64,000 nt of DNA, taken from assembly GCA_029706075.1 (NCBI GenBank), contig JAINUG010000476.1:124001-188000 (forward strand), given 5' to 3'. Positions within the stretch are counted from its first letter, which is position 1; each line of letters begins with the position of its first letter. Position numbers and translations under genes: made by a program. The notes under the pieces were generated by a model. The model worked only from the letters and a program-made list of their open reading frames with translations. It did no database searches and was not told the DNA's origin. The DNA comes from Aldrovandia affinis (Eukaryota > Chordata > Actinopteri > Notacanthiformes > Halosauridae). Shown in pieces: positions 1-11,550 of this stretch.

Positions 1-902
1 ATCACACACCTACACCACATTTTTCTAAACAGCACATTCATAACATTTGAAGACTTGCTCCAGAAGTGCGATGTTGGGAAAGAACAGTATCTACAATTAA
101 AATCTGTCATCAAATCAAGGATCAATATAAAAAATAATAACCTCCAGCCACCCTTACTAATAGAAGAAATTAATAAAATAACAAATCTTAAGAAAACTCT
201 ATCCAAACTATATAAACTACTATCCACAATCGACTTGACAACATATGTATCTACCAATTAAAGAATGGGAAAAAGACCTCTCAATCAGCACCAACACTGA
301 CTTCTGGACACAAATCTGCATGAACACCTTTTCAATGATGAACAATACTAATGCACAACTAATTCAATATAAAGTAATTCACAGAGCTTATATCACTCAG
401 CACAAGATGTTTAAGATGGGATTCATAGACTCTGACACATGCTCACACTGTACGATGAACACCCTAGATAGCTACTTCCATGCCACCTGGCTCTGCCCAC
501 CCACTCAACATTTCTGGCAAGCAGTCATTGACAGAACGTCCCTGCTTTTGGGCTGTGACATTCCACTCTCTCCATCTCTTTGTCTATTGGGAGACCTTTC
601 AACACTCAACCCCCCCCATCAAAAACACCAAACCGATACTCATCATCCTAATTATCGCCAAGAAAACTATCCTCTTGAACTGGAAGAGCAGAAATACATT
701 AAACATCACACAATGGTTAAACCTTCTCACAGAATACATATCAACGGAAATAATGACAGCCTCTCTCCAAAACCAAATCATACATTTTGAAGAAACTTGG
801 AACCCATTCATCAGTTCCTTAAATTTGCCTGTTAACTATAACCCCACACACAAACAAAATACACACACACATACACAAGTCCATATACCAACATTAAACT
901 AG
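1..902 (+). pseudogene. L1/Tx1-clade LINE ORF2 C-terminus (5'-truncated)
   Basis: This is the C-terminal tail of a LINE reverse-transcriptase polyprotein, downstream of the RT domain. Reading falls in three frames: 55-261, 245-790, and from about 590 in the frame of 480-902. The diagnostic part is a cysteine/histidine cluster around 436-500, with two cysteines spaced CSHC followed by H and C before WLCPPTQHFW. This matches the zinc-knuckle-like tail of L1/Tx1 ORF2 proteins known from the family. A run of eight C at about 609-617 coincides with the frame change to the WKSRNTLNITQW segment, so a homopolymer slip probably broke the frame. The window edge cuts the 5' side. It is a dead fragment; Tx1 versus L1 assignment is by resemblance. 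Confidence 0.75.
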
Positions 903-999
903 AAACACCCACCATACACTACCATATTTTACACTCCCTAATATTCTAACACCCCCCCAAATATAAATCTCAATTTTCTTTATTATTATTGCTTAATTG

Positions 1000-1028
1000 T
1001 ATTATTATTATTATTATTATTATTATTA
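1000..1028. repeat. (ATT)n microsatellite
   Basis: An uninterrupted ATT trinucleotide run, about nine units, lies in the 3' flank of the LINE fragment and may be part of its 3' end. A shorter TATTATT run sits just before it at 981-990. Confidence 0.9.
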
Positions 1029-1783
1029 CATATATATAATTTTTTTCCATTTTATTTTATTTTGCGTTATATTGTACATCTCACTCTGTGCAATGTCCTG
1101 ACCTCCATCTGCTTGTTTGTGTATCTATCTGTAGGTTTGCAAGTCTGGATTTATCTCAGTCTATTTGTTTATCGGTCTGTGAGAAATTGGGAGAGATGTG
1201 AAGTTTCACCCAGATAGATTTGCACCTCATGCCATACTTCCAGAGTATTTTTAACAAATGGATTGTGTGTATATTTCCTTAGTATATCAGGTTTTGCAGA
1301 ACGCAAATACAGAGTAAGTGGTAAATGAGAAGTCGTGCTTTCCTCAGTTCTCAACCAAGATAATGGTGGCTCCGATGAAAACCAAAAGGTAGCTATTCAA
1401 AAATGTCATAAAACACTGATACAATTTTTAAAAATGTTTATTTGAGAAAGGATGGTATGAAACTGAAATATCTATACATATTTTGTTTGCACACCATTGC
1501 CTTTAATTTCCTCAAAATGTTGTGACACCTTATTTTTCATTTAGGTTTTAATACATAAACACTCCTAATACACATAATTGGTCTTGTAACAATTAATACC
1601 GGATATTGATATAATTAATATGGTCCTCCATGTGTTCTCACTTCCTTTTCAAAGGTTTTTGCAGCTGTTTGTAATTATGTTAGCAGAGCTTAGTGAAGTA
1701 GTTAAAGGATTTATTGTTTGATGAGTGATGAAAACAAACAGAACTTGGTTGTGGACTCAGACTTTTGGACCCCACTGTATATA
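1029..1783. other. No recognisable gene
   Basis: AT-rich sequence between the LINE fragment and the first Tc1 element. No coding similarity was recognised on either strand. The only longer reading frame (minus strand, 1169-1354) has no known motif. Confidence 0.5.
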
Positions 1784-2643
1784 CAGCTCTGGAAAAAATT
1801 AAGAGACCACTGCAAAATGATCAATTTATCTGGTTTGACTATTTATAGGTATGTGTTTGAGTAAAAATGAACATTTTTGTTTTATTCTATAAACTACTGA
1901 CAACATTTCTCCCAAATTCCAAATAAAAATATTGTCATTTAGAGCATTTATTTGCAGAAAATTACAACTGGTCAAAATAACAAAAAAGATGCAGTGTTTT
2001 CAGACCAAGTTCAGATTCATTTTTAAACACAATACTAATGTTTTAACTTAGGAAGAGTTCAGAAATCAATATTTGGTGGAATAACCCTGATTTGCAATCA
2101 CAGTTTTCATGCGTCTTGGCATGCTCTCCACCAGTCTTTCACATTGCTGTTGGGTGACTTTATGCCACTCCTGGCGCAAAAATTCAAGCAGCTCAGCTTT
2201 GTTTGATGGCTTGTGACTATCCATCTTCCTCTTGATCACATTCCAGAGGTTTTCAATGGGGTTCAGGTCTGGAGATTGGGCTGGCAGAGTTGGGGAACAT
2301 GACAGGGTCTTGATCTGGTGGTCCTCCATCCACACCAATTACTTTTGAGGTACTACTAGCACTGGTTTTTGCCATCCAGCTGGTCCTATTGCAAGAGGAT
2401 AGTGATGACCACAGCAGTGGTTTTATACTTTTCCTCGTTAGATAAGATTTGGTTCAGGTAAGCACCTAATCAGTACTTCATTAAGTAAAGCCAGAAAGAA
2501 TGAGGTCAATAATTATTTTTTGTGTACTTGTGTTTTTGCCATCCATTCAACAGACACTGGAATGGAATGGCTGCTAATCAGTACATGTAGAGATGCTGAT
2601 TTAAGAAAAATGTGGAGTGGTCTCTTAATTTTTTCCAGAGCTG
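1784..2643 (-). mobile_element. Tc1/mariner element, internally deleted, ends intact
   Basis: The left end starts CAGCTCTGGAAAAAATTAAG and the right end is its reverse complement, ending TTTTTTCCAGAGCTG. TA dinucleotides flank both sides (1782-1783 and 2644-2645), the Tc1/mariner target-site duplication. The element is 860 bp, about half the roughly 1.6 kb of a full Tc1, so the middle is lost. The surviving transposase part lies on the minus strand. Both ends could in principle still be recognised by a transposase supplied elsewhere. Confidence 0.9.
2066..2338 (-). pseudogene. Tc1 transposase C-terminal fragment
   Basis: About 90 residues of the end of a Tc1 transposase. The motif [11 protein letters not shown] holds the final glutamate of the DDE catalytic triad, and the frame ends in the family's usual tail (MPRRMKTVIANQGYSTKY). 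The N-terminal DNA-binding helix-turn-helix and the first two catalytic aspartates are absent because of the internal deletion. It cannot encode an active enzyme. Confidence 0.9.
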
Positions 2644-2645
2644 TA

Positions 2646-4228
2646 TATATTTAAACTAAGCACTAACTAATTAGCTGTAAGGACACAAACTGTCCTTGTT
2701 TTTACATTTATTCCAGAGTATGCAATTTTTTAAAGCTCTTAGCTTACATTGGTGGATGGAAAACAAGGATATACAAATATAACCATTATGAAATGTTATG
2801 AAAGGTGCCTGTTTAATAGCCTTCTCTGAACAGCCTTAGATTGACTCAAAAATAAGTTTGTGTTGATTCCAAGGACAAGGACAAACGATTGAGACCTGAA
2901 CATTGTGTTTATCAAGTCACCTATCATGTCAACTTATTGGAAACTAAGTGAGGATGAAATCAACAATCAATAGTGCAGCCACCAGATCGCACGTTTGTAT
3001 CTGTTACCAGTAAAATGTGACAGTTCAGACAAGGTAAGGCAATGATATGGATGGCACCATCTGTGTTTGGGATTTGAACTGATCAGAAGTAACACAATCA
3101 AGCTGGTGTCACCTTGGTCATATTGACTTCGAACATAAAGAATAAAAAAACATAACTTTTTTTTTTACAGAAGCAGGACAAGGCATTCTAATATATATAA
3201 TATTTCAGTGCAAAGGGAAGGCAGACGTGAAGGACTGAATAAATGAGAAAACAACAAAAAACTTTATAAATAAGATTATAACTTAAAAGACCTCCTTTGT
3301 GGGCTGTCTAGCTAAAAAATAGATATCTCAGCGCAGTGAAGAAGCCCAGTTTGGCACTAAGAGAAAATAATTAGCTCAGTAAAACTGGAAAAAAAGAAAA
3401 CACAGGTAGCAATATTCTTTGAGCAAGGCAACCCACTGCCCAGAGGATCTGAGACCCTTCCTTCTAAATAACATTTTTGTATACCCAAGATTAAGAGCAA
3501 CAGAGCCAAACAGGCATTTATCCCAACTGCAATATCCTTCCTATGTAACTAACCCCTTCTAACCCCTCCGCCCGATGGAACTTGTTGGTGGAAACGGCAG
3601 TGAGAGAGCCTAAATCGACCTAAATCAAAACAAACTTTGATGTTGACAGACATGTGCATTGTTGTACTAAACATTTACAAGCAATAAAACCTGAGACCAT
3701 TCACTCCCCATCGCAATTTAAGTGATTATTTGTCATTTTGTCATAATGTGCATAATGAAAACACAACAAAATATGGGTAAAAGTCTTTTCTTTAAGTAGA
3801 GCCAGTAGGCAAACGATTACCAAAATTACAAACTATTATGTTCATAGCGCTTTGATTGAACAACTTTGAACAAACCCTTCAGATAATCAATACTTTCACT
3901 TTTCAAAACTCTCACGAGCCACAAACTTGTTAGCATTTTTGCTATACATGCTGGCCATGTTAAACCTATGAATATATGAAAATTATCAGTATTTTCCTGG
4001 TGTTTTTAATCATATTCTAGCATATAATCTTTCAGATATAGACAGAGTGCGAATGTTATATATCATATAATATAATATATTAATATTTTCTGATTCGTCT
4101 TGCATTCAAGTGCTCTATACACTGTAGCTTTCCTAGGATTTGGCTTTGTAAACAAGTCACACGATGAATGAATCATTGCTATGCGCAGACGGCAACACGA
4201 CACCTTTACAATGATACTCGTATGTCAT
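2646..4228. other. No recognisable gene
   Basis: About 1.6 kb of AT-rich sequence with no coding similarity that I can recognise. An AT-only stretch lies near 4058-4085. It could hold old, unrecognisable repeats. Confidence 0.5.
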
Positions 4229-4860
4229 TTGGGGATGGGCGGATCGATACTTCCGATCCTGACATTTCCTTTTTAGAAAAAACTATTTATATGTCATATG
4301 GCAGATCAAAATATCGATACCAGGTGTTTTCTTCAACCAGCAATTTTAATATATTGTTTAATGAAATTGAATGTGTATCTGATGCTAAAAAAGTGAAAAA
4401 ATGAAATGTTGTGGCAAATAATTGTATAGGATAGGAACTACTTCTCCTTCTGCCCTCTCCCTCCGCTCCTACATACACAGGCATGTCGAGAATCACGCAG
4501 TCACAATCACTGGGTAAACGCTGTAATATGCTATAATGGAAGAAAGAAAGCAAAGCATCTTTTGAGCTATTTCACTCCACTAAACAGTAATCAAGCAAAA
4601 TGTGATATGTGTCAAAAGTCTATACGATATTGTGGCAATACTACAAACCTGCTGAAACATGAGAATCAGCCACATAAAAGAGCATGATGAGATACAACAG
4701 AGGCGATCAGGGGAGGGGGATGGAATGCAGGAAAATACCTCCAAACCTTTTCCTCTCAAACCACACACAGCCTACCCAATTTCATGCACACAGTATAAAA
4801 GCGCACACCCAGCCAACGCTACCTCATTAGAGACAGTTTAGCACCATTGACAGTGATCAT
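4229..4860 (+). pseudogene. hAT-like element 5' part with BED zinc finger
   Basis: In the frame through 4532-4690 the translation carries C-x2-C (CDMC, 4601-4612) followed by LLKHENQPH (H-x4-H, ending 4675). This is the spacing of the BED zinc finger that opens ZBED/hAT transposases, with the family-typical YFTPLNSNQAKC and GNTTNLLKH. The frame is broken at both sides. Upstream, GGGATGGGCGGATC at about 4232 resembles a hAT terminal repeat start. No catalytic domain follows. I infer a 5' fragment of a ZBED-type hAT; the terminal-repeat call is weaker than the BED call. Confidence 0.6.
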
Positions 4861-5075
4861 GGCATTTTGGAACCCACTTTGAAAAATAAGCATCAAGCGC
4901 AAGCCTACTGCAAATTATCAATAATATATCTAGAAAAATTGGCGAGATGGCCCAATAAAACCAGCACAACTGGCAGCCTATTAATATAAACAAAACATTG
5001 GCATGGCGGCCTAGACCAGTTCATAAATGTATCAAGTGTAGGCTACTCACCACATACAGTGCCTATAGAAAGTAA

Positions 5076-5195
5076 ACCAGTGTTAGACACTCTAGCCTTT
5101 GGGTAAACTAAGCATTCTGAGCAGATTAGTGGTAGGAATGGACGAGCAGTGTTGGGCTGAATGGCCTGTTCTCGTCTTCCCCTTATGTTATGTTA
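5076..5195 (+). repeat. CR1 LINE 3'-end fragment
   Basis: The segment around 5138-5195 (GACGAGCAGTGTTGGGCTG, then CCTGTTCTCGTC, ending TTATGTTATGTT) is the 3' end of CR1-like LINEs. It corresponds in reverse complement to 49385-49445, the 3' end of the large CR1 in this window. It interrupts the left inverted repeat of the surrounding Tc1, so it inserted later. Confidence 0.7.
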
Positions 5196-5558
5196 ATCAT
5201 ACCCTTTTGAAATAGTCACTTTTTTTGTCTTACAGCCTGAAATAAAAGTACATAAAATCCATCTTTTTCCAGCTTTATTTACACATTTTGCCTTACAACA
5301 TTCAACTGAAAAAAAAGGGCAAAATTTCTGATAATTAATCAAAAATGAAAAACTAGAATAACAGGGTTGGAAAAGTGATTAGTCCCCTGATTTAATACTT
5401 TGTAGAGGCACCTTTTACTTTAATTACAGCCATCAGTCTGTTTGGATATGTCTCTACCAGCTTTGCGCACCTAGATTGGGCAATATTTGCCCATTCTTCC
5501 TTGCAGAACTGTTCTAGTTCAGTCAAATTCCGTGGTGAGCGGCGATGGACTGCACTCT

Positions 5559-6444
5559 TCAAGTCCATCCACAGATCGGATTTAGGTCAGGGCTCTGACT
5601 AGGCCACTCAAGGACATTCACCTTCCTGTCCTTTAGCCACTGCGTTGTTTTTTTGGTGGTGTGTTTTGGGTCGTTGTCGTGCTGGAAGGTGAACCACCTG
5701 CCCATCTTCAGCTGTCTAGCAGAGGGCTGCAGATTTTCCTCAAGAATTTGGGTGTACTTGGCAGCACCCATTTTCCCTTCAATCATGACCAATTGCCCAG
5801 TCCCCGCTGAAGAGAAACACCCCCACAACATAATACTGCCACCACCATGCTTCACTGTAGGTATGGTGTGTTTTGGGTGGTGTGCAGTGTTTGGTTTCCA
5901 CCAAACATAGCGCTTGGAGTTCAGTCCAAAAAGTTCAATCTTGGTCTCATCTGACCATATAACCTTTTGCCACATGGCATCAGAATCTTCTATGTGTTTC
6001 TGGGCATAACGTAAACGAGACTCAGTGTGACACTTTTTCAGAAGAGGCTTCTTTTTTGCCACCCTGCCATACAGGCCAGCTTTGTGACAGCTTGTGAGAT
6101 TTTTCAGAAGAGGCTTCTCTTTAAGACTTCTAACTCCTTCAATGTTGTCATTGGCCAGCTTTGATCAATCTTGTGCTGGGGCCATCCAGTTTATGATCTG
6201 CAAAAAATGTTTAACATTCACTACTGTAAGTCGCTTTAGGTTGTGGGTTCAATCCCCACTGGGGCCACATATACTGAAAAATGTCTGCTAAATGGATAAA
6301 AGCGTCTGCTAAATGGCGTATATTATTATTATTATTACTCAGAGGGATAGTCAAAGCCTTTGAAATCTTTTTATATCCTTCTCCTAACTTGTGCCTATCC
6401 ACAACTTTATCCTGGAGTCCTTTTGAAAGCACCTTTCCAGCCAT
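5559..6444 (-). pseudogene. Tc1 transposase, interrupted
   Basis: Minus-strand transposase in two parts. The N-terminal helix-turn-helix starts at 6444 (MAGKVLSKGLQDKVVDRHK) and is cut by the SINE at about 6335. The catalytic part runs 6062-5559, with [11 protein letters not shown] (first Asp), [10 protein letters not shown] (second Asp) and SPDLNPI (near the final Glu). At its C-terminal end SPDLNPI runs into CGWT, so the glutamate is lost through a frame change. [12 protein letters not shown] is the usual Tc1 core. The gene is inactive through insertion, frameshift and loss of the last catalytic residue. Confidence 0.88.
6215..6335 (+). repeat. tRNA-derived SINE fragment with (ATT)n tail
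   Basis: A polymerase III B-box-like GGTTCAATCC context occurs in GTGGGTTCAATCCCCACTGG (about 6242-6261). It is followed by TGTCTGCTAAATGG and AAAGCGTCTGCTAAATGGCG and an ATT run. That 3' tail resembles the LINE L2-derived tails of fish SINEs. The A-box half is not evident, so the copy is truncated or rearranged. It lies within the surrounding Tc1 transposase gene. Confidence 0.65.
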
Positions 6445-6622
6445 GGTGAATTCTTTGCGTTACCATGCACTACTAGGAGTGGAATCCTCAAGGAACAGCT
6501 GATTTTATTGTGAAATAATCAAAACCACTACAATTGATGTCAGGTGGAGGCCAATTAGCTTGGTGTGTGATCTGGAAGGTGATTGGTTATACCTGAGCAA
6601 GTTTATAATGGTTATTCTAAGG

Positions 6623-6831
6623 CTGGGGTGTCCAATCTTATCCGAGAAGGGATGTGGCTGCAGGCTTTGGTTGTAGTCCAGCACTAACACACTTGATTCA
6701 ACTAATTCACTAGTCATGGTCTACAATCAGTACCATGATTAGTTGAATCAGGTGTGTTAGTGCTGGGTTAGAACAAAAGCCTGCAGCCGAGGAGAAGCCG
6801 AGCCCTTCTCGGATAAGATTGGACACCCCTG
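6623..6831. mobile_element. hAT-type MITE, 209 bp, 8-bp target duplication
   Basis: The ends are near-perfect inverted repeats (CTGGGGTGTCCAATCTTATC and its complement), followed by a second inverted pair in the core, so the whole element can fold back. The 8-bp sequence TTCTAAGG flanks it on both sides (6615-6622 and 6832-6839), the duplication size of hAT transposons. It has no coding capacity. Its internal phrases GCCTGCAG and TGTGTTAGTGCTGG resemble those of the MITE at 44914-45118. Confidence 0.88.
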
Positions 6832-7067
6832 TTCTAAGGGGACTGATCACTTTTCCGACCCTGTTATTCTAGTTTTTCATTTTTTTATTAATTATGAGAA
6901 ATGTTGCTCTTTTTTTTCACTTGAATGTTGTAAGGCAAAATGTGTAAATAAAGCTTGAAAAAGATGGATTTTATGCACTTTCATTTCAGGCTGTAAGACA
7001 AAAAAAAGTGACTATTTCAAAAGGGTATGATGATTTTCTATAGGCACTCTAGCTATTCGAAGGGCAC

Positions 7068-7340
7068 TCAACGAGCCTTGCGCTCCGCAAATTGATCTAC
7101 AATACGCCCTATGTCCAATTTCTTGGCTTGATCATTTTCAATTGATAATATAGCCAATCCACTCAGTCTCTCCTGTCCCATTGTGCTCTTCAGATAGTTT
7201 TGTTGGAGAAGGAGCACTCAGCAGTCGCGACGGTGACAGGAAGAGTCAGAAATAACAAAAAGGCATACCTAACTGAATGTAGAGGTCACTGCTGGGTGGT
7301 GTACAATGAGCATTTTAGCCAGATCCGTGACAGACGGTAT
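7068..7340 (-). pseudogene. hAT transposase C-terminal (dimerisation) domain
   Basis: Reading the minus strand gives LTLPVTVATAECSFSN, then after a one-base frameshift NYLKSTMGQERLSGLAILS, ENDQAKKLDIGRIVDQF and a stop at 7068. This is the conserved C-terminal dimerisation region of hAT transposases of the ZMYM1/TTF-finger type. The matching N-terminus lies at 8898-8998 on the same strand. An L2 separates them and the middle of the gene is missing. The Tc1 at 5057-7049 stops 17 bases beyond the stop codon. Confidence 0.82.
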
Positions 7341-7342
7341 CT

Positions 7343-8897
7343 TACATTTTACATTTACATTTTAAGCATTTAGCAGACGCTCTTATCCAGAGCGACTTAC
7401 AAGATGTGCATAAATACATGGTAGGAACAATCATAGTTTGCGCAAGAGATCAGTGCAGTAATACAGCGATAGACATCATTGTAGGCAGCTGCGTACCATA
7501 CCTGTAACACTGGGAAGGAAAAGGTTAGTAATTGTATTTATAAAAAATAAAAAATAAATTGTTGAGTGAGCAGGGATACAAAGTGTTGAGCAAGTAGGCA
7601 GTGGTGACGGCAATTAGATATATGTACAGAATTCAAGTGACTGGAGGTATGGGGAGCAGTACCTCTAGCCGCTTGAAAAGCAAGCACCAGTGATTTGAAT
7701 CTGATGCGTGCTGCGATGGAGAGTCAGTGCAGAGAGGAGAGTAGAGGGGTGACGTGGGTGAACCTTAGTTGGTTGAACACCAGACGTGCAGCAGCATTCT
7801 GGACTAGTTGCAGTGGCTTGATGGCACAGGCCGGTAGGCCTGCCAGCAAGGAATTGCAGTAGTCCAGATGTGAGATCACCAGGGCCTGGACCAGGAGTTG
7901 TGTGGCCTCTTGGGTGAGGAACGGTCGGATCCTCCGGATGTTGTAGAGGGAGAATCAGCAGGTCCGAGTGATCGCTGCAATGTGGCCCGAGAAGCACAGC
8001 TGGTTGTCCAGGGTCACTCCAAGACTCCTGGCAGACTGGGACAGAGACACTATGGAGCCTTCCACGGTGATAGATGCATCATTCATCGGGGAGCCCTTTG
8101 CTGGGAGGAAGAGCAGCTCTGTCTTCCCCAGGTTCAGGTTCAGCTTCAGGTGGTGGGTGAACATCCATGCAGAGATCCGTGCTGGGACCTGGGTCTCAGA
8201 TGGAGAGAAGGAGAGAAAGAGTTAAGTGTCATCGGCATAACAGTGATAGGAAAAACTGTGAGCAGATATAACAGAACCAAGTGACTTGGTGTGAGAGAAT
8301 AGGACGGGGCCTAGCACCGAGCCCTGTGGGACTCCGGTAGAGAGGGTGTGGGGAGAGGAGAGGGATCCTCTCCAGGCCACCTGGTAGGACCCGTCAGCCA
8401 GGTAGGACTCGAACCATGTCAATGCGGATCCAGAGATTCCCATATCGACAAGAGATGAGAGCAGGATCCGGTGGTGCACGGTGTCAAATGCAGCTGACAG
8501 GTTCGAGGAGGAGGAGGACGGAGCTAAGGGATTGGGACTTAGCCACGTGAAGAGCCTCAGTGACCGCAAGGAGAGCAGTCTCTGTGGAGTGGCCTGCCTT
8601 TAACCCAGATTGGTTAGGATCAAGCAGGTCATTCTGTAGGAGTTGAGCAGACAGTTGGTTATAGACAGCCCACTCTAGTGTTTTGGAGAGGAATGGGAGG
8701 AGAGAAAAGGTCGGTGGTTTGAAATGACAGCAGGATTCAGAGAGGGATTTTTGAGGAGGGGGACGACATGAGCGCTTTTGAAGGAAGATGGGACAGAGCC
8801 ACAGGAAAGAGAGGAGTTGATAACATTGGAGACAAAGGGGAGGATGCCCATAGCAATGGACTAGAAGAGAGGGGAAGGAATGGGATGGAGAGGGCAA
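7343..8897 (-). pseudogene. L2 LINE (UnaL2-like), antisense, 5'-truncated
   Basis: On the minus strand this reads as the RT half of L2 ORF2: FLSKTLEWAVYNQLSAQLLQ, then after frame changes [34 protein letters not shown], an intact [11 protein letters not shown] catalytic motif, ARSLGVTLD and SHLDYCNSLLAG. The 3' end ends in a tail rich in AAATGT repeats (7343-7365). The stem-loop CGCTCT-GGATA-AGAGCG lies at 7378-7394 (minus), as in eel UnaL2. Several frameshifts and stops kill it. It belongs to the same family as the copy at 25191-26886 and sits inside a hAT relic. Confidence 0.9.
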
Positions 8898-8998
8898 ATA
8901 ATAATCTATTTTTGTAAGTTTGGACACTTCTTTCTCGAAACGATATCGTTCCTTTCTCTTCTGGGCATGACTTTTATGTTTGTAGCTACCAGCCATTT
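8898..8998 (-). pseudogene. hAT transposase N-terminal fragment
   Basis: From an ATG at about 8998 the minus strand reads MAGSYKHKSHAQKRKERYRF followed by EKEVSKLTKIDYY. This is the lysine/arginine-rich opening typical of ZMYM1-like hAT transposases before their TTF-type zinc finger. It runs straight into L2 sequence. Together with 7068-7340 it marks one hAT gene that lost its catalytic middle and then took the L2, or lost it during the same event. Confidence 0.6.
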
Positions 8999-9000
8999 TG

Positions 9001-9364
9001 AGAAGAAAAAAAATCACACCAGTGAACTGTAATCAGTACAGGCAAAATTCCAAACTCATTGACTCAATAGCACATGCACAGCACCGCTGTAAAGATTGAT
9101 GACATGCTGATTTTGGCAGTTGTTGATGACGAATATTTTATCCAACCTTCATTTGGAGGCTATGATTCACTCATAAATCTGAATGTTGTAACTGTGTGCG
9201 TGATACATAACTGCTCATGTAACACAACATGACACATTTCTATGTTTATTTAAGGATTTTATTTGAGTCATTGTTATCTAATTCACTCCCAACCGTGACC
9301 GTGTTGCTCTGTGAAATATGTAGTATATAGATATTATAAAATCTGCAAAAAGGTGATTATACCA
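9001..9364. other. No recognisable gene
   Basis: AT-rich sequence between the hAT relic and the presumed 5' end of the long L2. Nothing is recognised on either strand. Confidence 0.5.
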
Positions 9365-9595
9365 TAGATGACTTCCTGTTTTGCTGACTTCCTGTTTGCC
9401 ATTTGAACGCGACACGCGCTGTAGTCACTGCTGCTCTAAATCATACTTCTCCCTGCTGTTTCACTGCCCGCATTTTCTGCATTTTTATACTGGTTTAAAT
9501 ACAAAACTCTTTTCTATTTTTTTATCTTTTCGGTTACTCCTGACTAATCAACCTATACGGTAAGCACAAACGATGGTTTTTGCTCTCGTTGTAGC

Positions 9596-10417
9596 ATGTA
9601 TAGTCTTAGCTCTCCTGCCGATGTTACTGATAATGTTAATTTTACATGCCATAAGTGTGAGCTTAATTTAGCGTTGGCGGAGAGGATAGCTGAGTTAGAG
9701 GCCCGCATCCGGACTCTCAGAGAGATTAAAGATCATGAGAGTTTTATTCAGTCGTGTGTAGCTACGCCGGATGCACCTGTGAGCGCTTCTCCCATCACAC
9801 CAGCAGAAGAGCCGACACAGCACGGCCAGTTTGTCACGGTTCGGCAGGGACATGGTTGTCGGCCTAAGTCGGCCGTACACCACCCAACTCACGTTTCAGA
9901 TAGATTCTCCCCACTCACACCTATTGAGGAAAATTAGAAAGCTCTTATCATTGGCGATTCCATACTTCGAAACGTGAGAATAGCATCTCCGGTGACCATA
10001 GTCAATTGTATTCCGGGGGCTAGAGCTACCAACATTGAATCAAATTTAAAAGCGCTGGCTAAAAGTAAAGGTAGATTTTCCAAAATTGTTATCCACGTCG
10101 GCGCTAATGATGTCCGGTTGAGGCAATCGGAGATCACTAAAACAAATTTTGTCTCGTAGTGTAAATTGGCAAACGAGATGTGTTGGGAAGTAATAGTCTC
10201 TGGCCCCCTCCCAGCTCGTAGAATCTATAGTAGATTAACGTTGCTAAATCGCTGGCTGACTGAGTGGTGTACATCAAATAGCATAGGGTTTGTTAATAAT
10301 TGGCCTACGTTTTGGGGAGAGCCTGGTTTACTGAAGAGAGACGGACTCCACCCGAGCTGGAAGGGTGCTCTTCTTTTATCTAATAACATAGGCCATAGTC
10401 TGAATTGGCGAAATTGA
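9596..10417 (+). pseudogene. L2 ORF1 with esterase (SGNH) domain
   Basis: A single frame is broken by two TAG stops (9935 and 10157). The N-terminus has a CHKC pair and a short coiled coil (LALAERIAELEARIRTLRE), likely the multimerisation part. The rest is an SGNH-type esterase: block [10 protein letters not shown], block [11 protein letters not shown], and a C-terminal DGLHPS with the catalytic Asp and His. An esterase ORF1 is known in CR1/L2-group LINEs, where it is thought to help the RNP interact with lipids or host factors. It precedes ORF2 by about 230 bases. All three catalytic blocks survive, so decay is modest. Confidence 0.85.
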
Positions 10418-10649
10418 CATTCAAGAGCTACAGCCAGGCAGCAGACAGACGGTCTTAAACAATTGTCTGCAAGTTTCCCTGAACTCGTGACTAGTTTCCA
10501 CCCCAGTTCCCACATAATTGAGACTGTGTCTGTTCCACGTAGAGAAAACCGTAGTCTATTGAAACTCAAACCCTCTCGTGGGATTTTTTCGAATAATCTG
10601 ATAAGGATCAACATCATAATGCAAATGCTAAACCTAATTTTGATAGAAC

Positions 10650-11550
10650 TCTCCTTAAAATTGGGTTGCTAAATATAAGATCACTAGCTCCTAAAGCTGC
10701 CCTTGTGAACGAACTGATCACTGATTATAAACTTGACATTTTAAGTTTGACGGAGACTTGGCTTAGACCTGATGAGTACATAGCATTAAATACATGTTAG
10801 ATACTCTGGTTGTCACAATCCTCGACAGTCAGGCAGAGGTGGTGGCGTGGCTGTTATTTTTGACACTAGACTACGCCTTACTAAGAAATCTATAAACATA
10901 TTCTCTTCATTTGAAGTGCTTTCCCTGGGCTCCATACAGACTAATGTAGATAATAGATCTATATTTACTTCATCTTTTATACTAGTTACTATCTACAGAC
11001 CCCCTGGACCCTATGCTGCTTTCCTCTCAGAGTTTTCTGACTTTTTATCAAACCTAGCAGTTATGGCAGATAAAGTTGTGATTATAGGCGACTTTAATAT
11101 TCATGTTGATAATGGAAATGATTCTCTAGTGAAGGCTTTTGCTTCTATTCTTGACTCCGGTGGTTTTGTTCAAAATGTGTCTGGGCCGACTCATTGTCAT
11201 CAACATACACTGGACTTTGCTAATGCTAATACCATAGGATAAAGCTATCTAGTTGTCTCTCCTCATAATCCTGTGCTCTCTGACCATTTCCTTATTACGT
11301 TTGAAATCCACTGCTACCACTGCTATTAGATCAAAACCAGTGTTCTACTTTAGTCGCTCCCTAAATTCCTCTACGATACCTAACTTTGTCAGCCTGTTCC
11401 AAGAATCATTTACTGTTAATCAGGATCCCACTAGTCTACAATCTATTGATCAGCTGACGGACAATCTAAATTACACCCTGCGCAACACTCTTGATGTTGT
11501 TGCGCCTCTCAAAAAGAAAAAAACTAGCCAAAAGAAGCTTGCACTATGGT
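10650..11550 (+). pseudogene. L2 ORF2, apurinic-type endonuclease domain
   Basis: The domain opens with KIGLLNIRSLAPKAALVNEL and ILSLTETWLRP, with the glutamate of the APE active site, then a frame break near 10800. It continues with TIYRPPGPYAAFLSEFSDF, VVIIGDFNIHVDN and THCHQHTLDF, and after another break the SDH motif region near 11280. It nicks target DNA in the living family. The frame ends in KKKKTSQKKLALW at the hAT junction (11550) and resumes at 14801. Confidence 0.85.

Larger units (their letters stand above)
5057..7049 (-). mobile_element. Tc1/mariner element carrying three later insertions
   Basis: The ends match as inverted repeats: left CAGTGCCTATAGAAAG, right TTTCTATAGGCACTC, and the subterminal AATCATACCCTTTTGAAA is mirrored near 7010-7030. 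TA flanks both sides (5055-5056, 7050-7051). The transposase lies on the minus strand. A CR1-like tail (5076-5195) interrupts the left inverted repeat, a tRNA-type SINE (6215-6335) interrupts the transposase N-terminus, and a hAT MITE (6623-6831) lies in the 5' non-coding part. Subtracting these leaves about 1.5-1.6 kb, the normal Tc1 length. Confidence 0.88.
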
